In this document: in pieces, positions 1 through 12,600 of the stretch
Numbering within the stretch: position 1 is the first letter of the stretch
How the letters are laid out: every line of letters begins with the position of its first letter
NCBI GenBank assembly: GCA_905116865.2
Contig: CAJHNH020008057.1
Coordinates: forward strand, 244,001 to 308,000
Origin: Candidula unifasciata
Taxonomy: Eukaryota > Mollusca > Gastropoda > Stylommatophora > Geomitridae
DNA: 64,000 bases
Reading direction: 5' to 3'
Made by a program: the position numbers and the translations under genes
The notes under the pieces: generated by a model
Database searches by the model: none
Told to the model about the DNA's origin: nothing
What the model saw: only the letters and a program-made list of their open reading frames with translations

Positions 1-440
1 TGAATTTCGTGTTTTTTCTCTGAACTGATTTCAATGTCGTTATCTAAAGCAAAGTGTCCGCAATAGGTTGGCTGCCTCTTTTCCTGTGACCATGTTTCCA
101 TCTTTCTGCAGCGTGATCTTTGAGTTCCACCCTGTGTCCCTCATCAATTTGTTTCACAAGCTTCCATAACTTTCTTGTGTCTTTTTCAAAGTTCAGCGAC
201 CTTGTTTTCTCCTGCCAGCTTTCCCTTCTAGCCTGCAGCTTTGCCCTTACAAATTTTGCTTTTGCATGCTGGTAGTTATTGTGATGTTCTTGGTTTGGCC
301 TGGTCTCTGCTATCTTTCTGGATGTTTCTACTTCGTTATGTAAATTTTCTAGCTCATTACTCCAGTATGGCTTATAATGCTTACGGGCACCTCTTGGTAT
401 TGATTCTCCTGCTGCCTTTAGTACGCATTTGTTAAAGTGG
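1..440 (-). mobile_element. Non-LTR retrotransposon ORF2 fragment (endonuclease-RT linker)
   Basis: Read on the minus strand, 440 to about 70 codes KCVLKAAGESIPRGARKHYK, PYWSNELENLHNEVETSRKI and later SWQEKTRSLNFEKDTRKLWK. This is the segment between endonuclease and RT in Jockey/I-like LINEs. There is a frameshift near base 100. It sits in the intron after HLTF-like exon 24. Confidence 0.7.
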
Positions 441-445
441 GGAAG

Positions 446-720
446 ATATCATTATCAAGTGCCTTGCCAGCAGCTGGTATGGGTGATCATTCTTCTCCAC
501 AACCTACCATCTCTAACAGCATGTATCAATTCATGTGCTGACACCCATCCATGCAATGACAGGGAAAAAAAGGATGTTAACAGCTTTTTTTTTTTTACAT
601 TGTCTTTCTTTACCTCTCTATTCACAAATCTTTCTAGTTATCACATGTTCCAGTTTCTTTCTTCTTACGACATGGTGAAAACAAAAACAACACCAGACTG
701 CCTCTTTTTGAAGTTTGTAA
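446..720 (-). mobile_element. LINE 3-prime (RT C-terminal) fragment
   Basis: Decayed copy of the same unit seen more clearly at 41480-41760 (matching aagtgccttgcc, tgtatcaattcatgtgctgac and acatggtgaaaa segments). No open frame remains. Confidence 0.5.
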
Positions 721-860
721 GTGAAAAGTGTCAATATTTATCAAAATAAGGTAAGTGAATTCTGTCTGCTTTTTGTTTTTAAATTCATTTTTTTTCCCAC
801 ACTGTGCCAGAAACAGCAAATTAATGACAAAAAACAAATGATTATTTCAGCTAAACTCAC

Positions 861-1041
861 AGGTTCCATGAGGAAGACTCGTGAAGCAGCTGTCAAATTA
901 ATTCCAACTCCACCAGCCTTGAGAGACAGCAGAAACACTTTAGGAGACTCCTGAGTTTCTTCTGAGAATTTCTTCATTGCCTCTATACGTTTGTTCTGTG
1001 ACATCCTGCCATCAAGGCGGGTAAACAAAAGGCCCTTCTCA
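861..1041 (-). CDS. HLTF: HLTF-like exon 24 (motif V), last exon in window
   Basis: Residues 986-1046: LLFTRLDGRMSQNKRIEAM, then VFLLSLKAGGVGINLTAASR and VFLMEP. Helicase motifs V and flanks. The donor gtgagt follows MEP, so the next exon should open with the NPA motif. No such sequence is visible in bases 1-840. Confidence 0.95.
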
Positions 1042-4000
1042 CTGTATAAATAAAAGATAACTTAAATATTATTCTTATTTCCTTCTTCTTCTTCCTTTTC
1101 TTTTTCTTCTGCTTCTTCTTCTTTATAGCTTATCATGCTCTCATTCAGTTGACACAAGCACTTTTAATTTGTTACATTTTCACATTATTTCTGTATTATA
1201 TAACTCCTTCAGTCCCATAGGTTTAGCATCTGAGCCCCAAGAGGCAGTAAGAGAGACACAAAATTATTATATAATGCTTTCTGGGTAGGAACCTATGAAT
1301 TTATGATGTGTTCCTTGAGAATGAAAGAGTTAATTTTACTGTAACTGTTTCCATTTTTGTGTTCTGTGTTTTTAATCTTATGCAATCAGCAGTCTTCAAC
1401 TTCCAGAAGATCTGATAATCCTACATATTAGAAAAATTGCCTTATTGTGTTTATTCAAATTTTTTAAAGTCTTTTCATGAAAAATAACAATTTCTTAAAT
1501 TTTTGTTGGCTTGCTTCCCACTCCAATCACAAATTATAAATTACTGTTTAGATAGTAGTATATTATCTATCCTGTTCCAAGCAGACTTCTTGTCTTAAAT
1601 CTGTAGCTCACTGGTTACATTCTTTGGACAACTGAAACATCTAAAACATCACAAAAAACACAAGCCCCACAGCTCTGCCTCCAATCCCTAGGGTCTCAAA
1701 CCCAAACAGCTTCACCACGTCACCATGGAGACCACCCTAGAGTCAGTTTGTACCAGGGTAGTCTCAGCAGACGGCCAAACCACTTTTTAACCCGTTGTCC
1801 TGTAACTCTCTTGCCAAGAAAAGCTGTTTTTGCTACTTGTATGGGTTTTGGTCATCGTGATGTCTTTAAACAATGTCCAGTGCATCTGTAGGACAGCTTT
1901 GCTACTGGCTGCAACTGCACAGTGTGAGGACATCTTCTTCTTCTTGTTCACAGGCTGTCAATTCCGGCAGTAAGTCAGGTTGTTCGTCCAGTTGGACTTT
2001 TGGCTTTTACCTTGACCTGAGTTTTGCGTGTACATCCGTTTTACTGGCTTATTTGTTTGCAGTTTTCATTCCCCGCCTTTCCGGCAGATGTACTCCAACT
2101 TCGAGAGAAAGTGTGAGGACATGAAAGGTGTGATCTTTATTTACTCAATGAAAAAATATGATCTGTTATTTGGGCTGCAGAAAAATACTGATTTGGATTT
2201 TTGGGTCACTGATATGTCATCACAAATTTATGATGTATTACTGAGCTCTCTTTGACCGTGTCAACAAAACCCGTATTTTCTTGGTCAAAGGGAAGGAAAG
2301 CAGTTATTCCAATGATCCATTTGTATTTAGTGATCACTTGCCTTCATATCTTCTTCTTCTTCTTCTGCACATTCATGGGCACGTTTACTCCGACTTCAAA
2401 GGAAAACCCAGATTGGTCAACTCTTACGACATGTTTGTTCGGGAGGCAGTGGGTCTGTTATTGTTCCCTCCAATGGGACACCAAAACTCACATGGGGAAA
2501 CTTGCCTCCATAGTTGAAGAAAAAAAAAACCATTGCACACAATAATGATTCTAAATAATAAAAATTCATCTTTTTAGTGCGTTGGAGGCCCAATGATGCA
2601 ATAGCTAGCAGGCTGGCCTGTCTGCTCATTGGTCATAGATATCAACCCCCCCGGGTTTTTATAAAACCTGACCACAACTCCAAGTTTCTTCTGCTTCATT
2701 TGTTCTTCTAATTTCTTCAGTTTTAACTGGCTTTGTTTGAACAAACTATCCACAAAAAGTGGTACATATTATCTCATTACTTAGAATAAGCAACAAACCT
2801 CAAAGCTTTCTCTATCAAATCCAAAAAAGAAGTGAACTGTGAGATCACAATACACTTAATACTAGGATCCTTCTCACTGAGGTCTGTGAGAGCTGTCATT
2901 AAGGCATCTATCTGTGACATGAAAATAGATTTGCTAATATTATTATTAATTTAAAGACCTATTTCACGCTCGTGTCAAACTTGGCATTTTATGTTAGGCC
3001 TAAATACTTTTTATAGACTAATCGATAATTGATAGGTAATGTGGCCATTATCAAGCAGGTTGCCTTGACTTCCTAGGACTTAACCTGATATCCATTTTAG
3101 GCTCAGTAGACCTCAGAGCTAAGGATATTTGATACATCAGCTAATAACAAAGTTTTAAAATCAATATGCAGGATCCTCGCCGGTGCTACAGAGTTCGTGC
3201 ACTGCGCTAAGATTCTTCTGATTCAGGCTTGATGCAGAAGTAGAACAGAGCACTTATGGGTTACTACCCTTGTGCCTTGATGTTGATCCGTCGTTTAAAC
3301 CCAAACCTAAACCTAATATAATATTTGCAACTCATTTGTGCTTTATAAAGTATCATTCACTTTGCTCCCAGTGTGGGTTCTGGGTGCCCCATTAGGGGAA
3401 GCTGGGAGGGGTGAACATACCTGCTTCTCCTTAACCAGCATGTTGTTAATGACAAAGTTCAGGGTTTGCTAAACTCGGATGTGTTACGCCAAAAGGTGTG
3501 GATATCACAGACTGGATATGGAATTTTTTTTGTAATTCTCTTGTTCCGGGGTCCAGAAAGCAATGGCAAACTACTGGACGTAAATTTGCCTAGAAAAACC
3601 ACACAACAGTCAGGAGGCTCTTGGGGTTGGTTCTGCAATGACCTGTAAAGGATACGCAACTAACCTAACCTTGTTCCGGGGTCCCATTATGGCTGGCGTG
3701 GGGAAGGGGGGGGGGGGGGAAGACACTGCCCCTACAGGCATGTAGTAAAAGGTGAGTAATTAGGGTTATTTCTCTGAAATCAGATATCAGCCCGAGAGGT
3801 GATGAACTATTAAAAAAAGTCAAAAAGTAAAGATCCCTTTTAACACCTTTAGGCGCATCCGGCAAACCGTAAGAGCACCCCATATTTTTACGGACCAATC
3901 GGTAATAGGTGGGTAATGTTGTCACCATTACGCCGGCCGTCTTTACTTTCCCAGGACATACATCCCGGTACCCATTTTAGGCTGGGTCGACCTGCGACGC

Positions 4001-7000
4001 CCCTTACCATGATAAAACTCCAAGCAGGAGGAACTAATAGCCTGCATAGAAATAAACCAGATCTGTAAAATGGATGTGCACACAAAACTCTGCTCATGTC
4101 TTCTCAATGGCCAAACTGTTATGGGATAACCTCAACTATGCTATCCATATTTTGAATGAACTTTCAAATTTGCACAAGCACCACCAACACAAGTACTATT
4201 TCTTCTTCTTCGCGTTCATGATCAGTAAACTCTGGCGAACAATTCTGGTTGTTTGTCCACTTCTGGACTGCAGTTCTGTTCCAGAACCTGAGTGTTGCAT
4301 CCGTTTTACAGATCTGACTCATTTGTATGCAGACTGCTGGTTCCTTGCCTCTCAGACAGATGCACTTTGACTTCTAAGGAAGCTTCCGATTTGTTGACTC
4401 TTACAACATGCTTTTGGGTAGGCAGTGGGTTTATTCTTGTTTTCCCTATAATAGGGCCCCCGAACTCACACAGGGAGGACACTATATCTATATCCTTACC
4501 TATAAAATAACCCAGAGAAAAGTCTATATTAAGACTCAGTACAGAACAAAGAGTACACATAAGAGCACAAGATGGCTGAGTAAAACAGAAGTTCACCTTA
4601 GCACTGGAACTCCATTCATCAAGATTTGTGCCTTCTGCTAGCTTGCGAGGAATTTTGATTAACTTATTCCTGTCCAGCTGACCACGACAAATTGGACACG
4701 GCGGGTGGTCCTAGGAAAATTAATAAATTTATTAAAATCAAATTTCTCTCCTCATGTGGGTTCTGGACCGCATATGAAAACAAAGGGGGGGGGGGGAGAG
4801 GGGGGAGGGTTGCACAGGTGATAGATCCACTTCCTTTACCAAGTATACTATGAAGAGTATCCAATTTAAATTTTAGTTGGCCGGGAAGTATACCTGATCA
4901 ACCAATGATGTGTCACCACAATTACATCCTTCAGACAAACCAGAAAAAGAAGAAAAGGTCAGTTAATATGTAAAAGTAAAAGTAAAGGTCCATTTTCCCC
5001 GCCTTTAGGCTTATAGGGCATTTAAGGCTAGACCTACATTTTATAGACACAGATGGGTGATGTGGTCAGCATCAGGCTGGTCCCCTTTACTTCCCGGAAC
5101 TGCACCCGGTACCCACTCAAGGCTCGGTCGACCTAGAAGCCAAAGTCATTTTTGAAAAAAAGTCTAGCTCCGCCAGGGAGCGAACCCACGAAGATCGGTT
5201 AAATACATTGTGTTATGGTATACAAATAGACTGTAATATTTGCACCTTTGAGCTATACACATCCAAAACAGTAACTGGTCACTTTTTCTGATATACTTGT
5301 TAGAGGGCAGGGGGCCTGTTACATTTTTGTGGGATCCCTTTTATGGGGCCATGGAATGCACACAGAGAAAATGGATTTGCTGAAATCGAATGTGTTGGGC
5401 TGAAAAGTGAATATATCACAGTCTAGCTGTAAACCACACTACTTTTAAAGGTGAATGCCAAAAAAACAAAAACAAGAAGAAACAAATCACATTTATTTTA
5501 CAAATCTTTTTGCATCCAAAGGTTACTTAAAACTTTGTTCCGCGCAAACTCTGTTGTCTCCGTTCTCTAAATCTAATTCTAAAATGGCTAACCAGCCTTC
5601 CTTTGGCCACTATTGTGGTATTGGACTATTGGCTGCCATTTTGTCTTGCTGCTGGTTCTATACATTTGACAAGATGACTTGCTTATTTAATTAATTATTG
5701 TACTTCTTTTTCTCCCCAAGCAATATACCACATGTAATAAGTTAATGGCTATGTATATCAAACAATGAATGATGTGTTATATATTTTTTACAACTGGTCT
5801 GTAAACAAGTGGGACAGCACTCCTAATAATCTCTGTACAGTGATTGTTTAGAGTGCTGCCCATTTGTTTACAATTAAGTGAGAAAGGTTTTAATTTTTTA
5901 CTCAAATATATCCTTACAAACGTATGACTGATGAACACATCTGGCATAGTAACATACAAACTAATTTAAAATAATAAAAATAGTAACTCAAGTTCAGTAT
6001 TCTATTCAGGCTACAGCAGCAACATATCCAACAGCTGAAACACTAAGTGTAAACACTGACCATACAACTGGAACAATGCTCTTCATCACTTCATGGTAAA
6101 GAAGTCTCGAAGCATGGTGTTTGCTCCGAGTGCTAGAGGTTCCGGGTTCAATCCCCGGTAAGGGCTGGGATTTTTTCACGTGGACTTGGACTTCTAGTAA
6201 TAAAAAAAAAAATTCCCCCTGGTCTCTGGGTAGTGAAATCGGACGCCCGTGTGCATTGCTCGGCACGTAAAAAAATCCCTTGGCAGTTGGAAATTTAAAA
6301 GAGTAGCCCAGAGGCGCTGCCCGGGCAAAATTTGAAGTTAAAAATCTACCCAAAGTATTTCAGGATCCTTGCCGTTGCTACAGAGCCTATGCACTGTGCT
6401 GCGCTTCTTCCGACTTAGACCCGAGTTAGAAAAAGAACGTAGCATTTATGGGTTTCACTCGTGTGCCATAATTTTGATCCGTTGTTCAAAACCTCAAACC
6501 TCATGTTAAAGGAGTCTGTAAGGGGGGGGGGAGCCAAGTTTTATGATGCAATATTTTAGATACAGGTGTATCTCAGAATTTTCAGCTACACATCATGGAG
6601 TCAATGTGTATGCAATTTGAGGTAACAATCAAATGGAACAGAAGGAATTTATTTTATAACATGTCAAATGTTATAACATTACACATTTTATAACATGTCA
6701 GTGTTTCTTTCAAAGTCAGAGTGCATCTGCCTGAGAGGCAAGAAACCAACAGTCTGCACACAAATAAGCCTGATCTGTAAAACAAAGTGAATGCGAAACT
6801 CAAGTTCTGGAACAAGACTAAAGTCCAGAAGTGGACAAACAACCAGAACATTTGGCCAGAGTTGAAAGCCAGTGAATGCCAAGAAGAATAAGAAAACAGG
6901 CCACATTTTATGACATGCCAAATTTTATAACATGTCAGATTTTATAACATGTCAGATTTTATAACATGTCAGATTTTATAACCTGTCAGATTTTATAACA

Positions 7001-9453
7001 TGTCAGATTTTATAACATGTCAAAAAATATTACCTCTTTTAAACATAACTGGTCAATACATGTACTGCAAAACTGGTGACCACAAAAAGTGATGACAGCA
7101 TTCTGGTAGCCAATCTCCATGGACTTTGTATAGCATATAGGGCACTCACTGTACTCCTCTTCTTCATAAAGCCACATCAACAGTTTCCCAAGGAGTTGTT
7201 TTCTTTCTGCTTCACTGATTGACTCGTATGCTTGTGTAATAGCTGTATATTAAAAAAAAGAAAACTGTAGAGGTTTATTTGATATTGCAAATGGGGTGTA
7301 AATTGAAAAGGCTTCATATTTACCGACTCATGTGATGAAAACTATGGTGACTGTAGTCAAGCCACTTCTCATTATCATCATCATCATCCTCATCCTTTGT
7401 GTGCCGTTAGAGGTCACAAAGGGCTCACATTCAATTCCTCCACTCCGCTCTGTTGCATGCAGCTTTCTCAATTTCTGACATGGAGTTCAGCCTGGCACTT
7501 ATCAGCCTTTCGTAATAATTTTCATTTTTTAGTTTCCCTTGAAAGTCCTCATTTTCTCTCTCTCTCTCAGACTGTTTGTTTCCCATTTCAGTGCCTGTTT
7601 TGTAATTCTTTGCTCATTTTGTCTTAGGGTGTGTCCAACATATCTCCACATTTTTCTGAAGCAGGGTTAACAAGAACTTGGAAAAACACATCCACATACA
7701 TCAAAGTATCAAATTACACAAAAAAAAAAAAAAAAAGCAGTCACCAAGTGGTAATTTAGTGTCCAAATATCATTGTGATTGTTGACACAGTTTTGTCTAG
7801 ATAATTAAAATCTGCTGTTTTTTGGTCTGGTGTTAGACAAGGCACACTGCAGATCACTCTCCACATCAAGCTAGCAGTGCTGTTTTGTATTTATGACTGT
7901 TACAGTTTAATTTCTAATGAAAATGAAAAAACAACATTACTGTAACAAATTATTACAAGTACAAATGCACTGTTTCAAAGTGCTTGATGCTGAGCTTGAA
8001 ACTTCCAAATTGTTGAAAAATATTCATTTACCTTATTAGAATTGGTTTAAATGAATGGAACATGATTTTTCAGAAATGACCTTGGCTCCCAGGTTGACCC
8101 AGCCTTAAATAGGCACCAGCAAGGAAAGGTGGCTGACATGATAACCTCATCAACTACCAAGTGCCGACTGGTGTATAAAATATAAGTCTTGCTCTATTTT
8201 CCAAAAATGTCTAAAGTTGTGGAAAAGGCTCCTTTATCCGAACTGAGAAACTAATTCTCCCTAGTTGAAAGACAAGTATTTTTAATTTTTTAATATCCCC
8301 CTTCGAGGATTGCAGACTGTAGGAAAAACTCCTCAAGGATGAAAATAAAACAGGTACAAATCCCATAATACCCATTCAACCCTACATCATCATCATCATC
8401 ATCATGTAGCAGGTTCTTTGCACAACGTCGCTCTCATCATGATCTGCCTGAAAAAAACTCTGACTCTCGCCAGCTCTCATGTATTTTCATACTCAAGGAG
8501 TCACTTATATCCTGTGCCCATCTTCATGTTGGTTGGCCCCTGCCCTTCCTTCCTGGTAACATGCCTTCTGCTATTATTTTTTTTTTCAATTCGTCGTGGC
8601 GCTTGATATGACCAAAATATTTCAGCTTCCAAGACAGGATGCTGTTTATTAGCCAATCTTCCTTGATGTTCAGATCTTTCAAGATGTCAGTTTTTTTCCT
8701 CTTCTTTGTCCAAGATATTCTGAGAAATCAACCATACAACAGAGATATATTAGAGCACCTGATGATTACTAAACAACCTGTAGTCTTAGATGGCTTAGTT
8801 ACTCATACCTTGACTGAATATAACGTCAACATTTAAATTTAAAAACAAAATTTTAGCAACCTGGATTTTTCTCAAAACAGGCACGGCAGTACAGGTGTCC
8901 TTTTGATGTGATGATTGCAGTTTGTAATGGGTTTGTGCATATGGTACAGTCTTCTTCTGATTTGTTGGCAGAATCCAGCTGCTGCCTGAGATTGTTGATT
9001 TCTAGGACGGTCATGTCCTGTCCTGGTGCCACCATATCTGCTTGCTGCGGACCTAAGTTTACAATATAAAACATTGTTCAAATACAGAATAATTCTTTGA
9101 GTGTGGTTTGGTGGTGGTGTGTGTGTCAGGAGGGGATGAATAAAGAAAGGGGGAAGATAGAGAGAGAGACAGAGGATAGAGAGCCTTTTAAAGGACCCTT
9201 TTCGCCTTTAGATGTATTGGGTTTATAGGGCTAGATCTATATTTTAAAGACCACTCAGCGCTTGATCGGTAAGGTCAGCAACATCAAGCGAGCTACCTTT
9301 ACTTCCTATGACTTTACCTGGTACTCATTTAAGGCAGGGTTGACCTGAGAGTCAAAGCAATTTTTGAAAATAGTCAGGCTTTGTCTGGACCTGAGTTACA
9401 ATCTTTGGATCTGCAAGTGAGCATGTAGCTGCTATACTATGGCTGCACTTCCA

Positions 9454-9515
<62 letters not shown>

Positions 9516-9546
9516 CAGACAGACAAATACAGAGAGACAGAGAGAG

Positions 9547-9627
<81 letters not shown>

Positions 9628-9656
9628 CAGACAGACAAATACAGAGAGACAGAGAG

Positions 9657-9687
<31 letters not shown>

Positions 9688-12600
9688 TGTTACAGGTAAG
9701 CTTAAAATGTCTACAACATCTAAAGTTGCTTTTACTAGTCAATGTCTTAAAATTATTTGTAATGTAGTGTCATGTGTGTGTATATGGAAGACATCTAACA
9801 AGAGTCAGTTGGGTAATACAGATAACATGGTATGCAGATAGATAACCAGGTAAACTCATAAAATCAGTTCATTTTATTTGATTTAAATAAATAATTTAAA
9901 AAATAAATGTACTTTTTTTAATTATGAAAATAATATTTACATGACATTACTAATCTTGATGGTACATATTTGTATTACTTTTCATATATAAAAATTTCTC
10001 ACTGCTTGCAAAACAAACAAAAATACAAAATTACTAGTTTTGTTTTTGTTTGAACATTTATGTGTATGATCTTACACATAATTACTAAATTATTTGTCTT
10101 CTTGTCGTTCACTTGTTGTAAGCTCCAGGAAAGTTCTAGTTCACTGGTTGTAAGCTCCAGGAAAGTTCTAGTTCACTGGTTGTAAGCTCCAGGACATTTC
10201 TAGTTCACTGGTTGTAAGCTCCAGGAAAGTTCTAGTTCACTGGTTGTAAGCTCCAGGAAAGTTCTAGTTCACTAGTTGTAAGCTCCAGGAAAGTTCTAGT
10301 TCACTAGTTGTAAGCTCCAGGAAAGTTCTAGTTCACTGGTTGTAAGCTCCAGGAAAGTTCTAGTTCACTGGTTGTAAGCTCCAGGACAGTTCTAGTTCAC
10401 TGGTTGTAAGCTCCAGGACAGTTCTAGTTCACTGGCTGTAAGCTCCAGGACATTTCTAGTTCACTGGTTGTAAGCTCCAGGAAAGTTCTAGTTCACTGGT
10501 TGTAAGCTCCAGGAAAGTTCTAGTTCACTAGTTGTAAGCTCCAGGAAAGTTCTAGTTCAGTGGTTATAAGCTCCAGGAAAGTTCTAGTTCACTGGTTGTA
10601 AGCTCCAGGAAAGTTCTAGTTCACTGGTTGTAAGCTCCAGGAAAGTTCTAGTTCACTAGTTGTAAGCTCCAGGAAAGTTCTAGTTCACTAGTTGTAAGCT
10701 CCAGGAAAGTTCTAGTTCACTGGTTATAAGCTCCAGGAAAGTTCTAGTTCACTGGTTGTAAGCTCCAGGAAAGTTCTAGTTCACTGGTTGTAAGCTCCAG
10801 GAAAGTTCTAGTTCACTGGTTGTAAGCTCCAGAAAAGTTCTAGTTCACTAGTTGTAGCTCCAGGAAAGTTCTAGATTGTCACTGGTTGTAAGCTCCAGGA
10901 AAGTTCTAGTTCACTGGTTGTAAGCTCCAGGAAAGTTCTAGTTCACTGGTTGTAAGCTCCAGGAAAGTTCTAGTTCACTGGTTGTAAGCTCCAGGAAAGT
11001 TCTAGTTCACTGGTTGTAAGCTCCAGGAAAGTTCTAGTTTCACTGGTTTGTACGCTCCAGGAAAGTTCTAGTTCACTAGTTATTAAGTTCCAGGAAAGTT
11101 TCTAGTTCACTGGTTTAAGCTCCAGGAAAGTTCTGGTTCATATTGGTTGTAACTTTCAGGAAAGTAAAAATTTCTCACTGCTTGTAAGCTCCAGGAAAGT
11201 TCTAAAATCACATGCTTGTAAGCTAGGAAGTGTCTAGTTGTTTGGTTGTACATTTATGGAATGATCTTACACTGGTTGTAAGCTCCATTATTTTTCTTCT
11301 TGTCGTTCACTGGTTGTAAGCTCCAGGAAAGTTCTGGTTGTTTGTCTACTTCTGGACTTGAACTGGTTGCATGCACATTCATTTTACATGTGTGGCTTAT
11401 TTGTATGCAGACTGTTAGTTCACTGCCTCCCTGGCAGATGCACCTGCCCTCGAAGGAAACACTCTTAATTAACCACTTTTACAACATATTTGCTGAGGGG
11501 CGGGGGAAATGGGTGTATTGCTTTTTTTTCTTCTTAAGATGGGACACAGGCAGATTTAATTTTTTAGATCTAATCTACCCAAAAACAGCAAAAGTACCTG
11601 GGTTTCTCTGAATGCAAGTCCAGCAGTAAATTCCTCCATTAGAAGCAATCACAGCATTCTTTGGATGTGCAAAACAGGCTGAACAGACTACAGACTCCTG
11701 TGTCAGTACTGAACCATTACCAACATTTATTTCATTCCTTGTGTTGTCACAGTCAGTGACATGAACTGATAAAGATAAGAATAGAAATTATGAAATGAGT
11801 GAAGAAACTGACACTGTGGATCTTCCTCTACTAAACCTCATCAAAGTTTTGAGGAAGATCTAAGTATGTTTTAATTTCCTAGATCTCATGTACTTGTTTT
11901 ATAAGCTGACCACAACCCTGTCTCCTCTGAGAATGCTTACAAGTTTTTGATGTTTTGAACAACAGATCAACACCATGGCACATGGATAGTTAGCCATAAG
12001 TGCTCCGTTCTTTCAACTCAAGTCTGAGTCCGAAGAAGCTCAGCACAGTACACAGGCTCTGTAGCACCAGCGAGGATCCTGGAATACTTTAAGTAATTTA
12101 AAAAGTAGCGCTGTTGAGCTACTCTTTTCGATTTCCAACTGCCGAGGAATTTTTTACGTGCGCAGCAATGCACACTGGCGTCCGATCTCACTACCCAGAG
12201 ACCAGGAGGAATTACTAGAAGTTCAAGTCCACGTGAAAAAATCCCAGCTCTTACCAGGGATTAAACCCGGAACATCTAGCACTCGAGGCGGACACCATAT
12301 GTCGAGACCATGCAGCCCCCTAGAATGCTTATAGGTGAGTACAGAAGCCAAGAATAAATGAATGAGCACTAACAAATCTAGAGTAATTGTTACAAGTTTC
12401 ATATCAATTTTCAGAATCAGTTAGATTTGCTTTTTCTTCCCCAGCTTTCCGTCAATTGAAGTTCATTCTTGCAGATATCTGCCTCTATTCATCTCTTTTA
12501 TTAACCTTCCCTCCAAGTGTTAACTGGTCTGCCTGCAATTTATCTTTCCACCATCTTCTTGGTCTGCCTCGTCGTCTACTTCCATCAATTCTTTGGTGTA

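Noticed and set aside
4894..4928. Possible 35-nt exon of the HLTF-like gene (minus strand, GCNCGDTSLVDQ-like) between exons 21 and 22.
   Set aside because: It is not a multiple of three while both neighbours need phase 0. Skipping it gives a normal C3HC4 RING spacing.
5455..5694. 79-codon plus-strand ORF (starts MPKKQKQEE).
   Set aside because: Lies in an intron of the minus-strand gene, no domain or splice support, starts inside a family B repeat.
9432..9742. Ser/Leu repeat ORFs.
   Set aside because: Artefacts of the GA microsatellite.
10107..11330. CRISPR-like array.
   Set aside because: Units are contiguous 32-bp repeats without unique spacers, in an animal intron.
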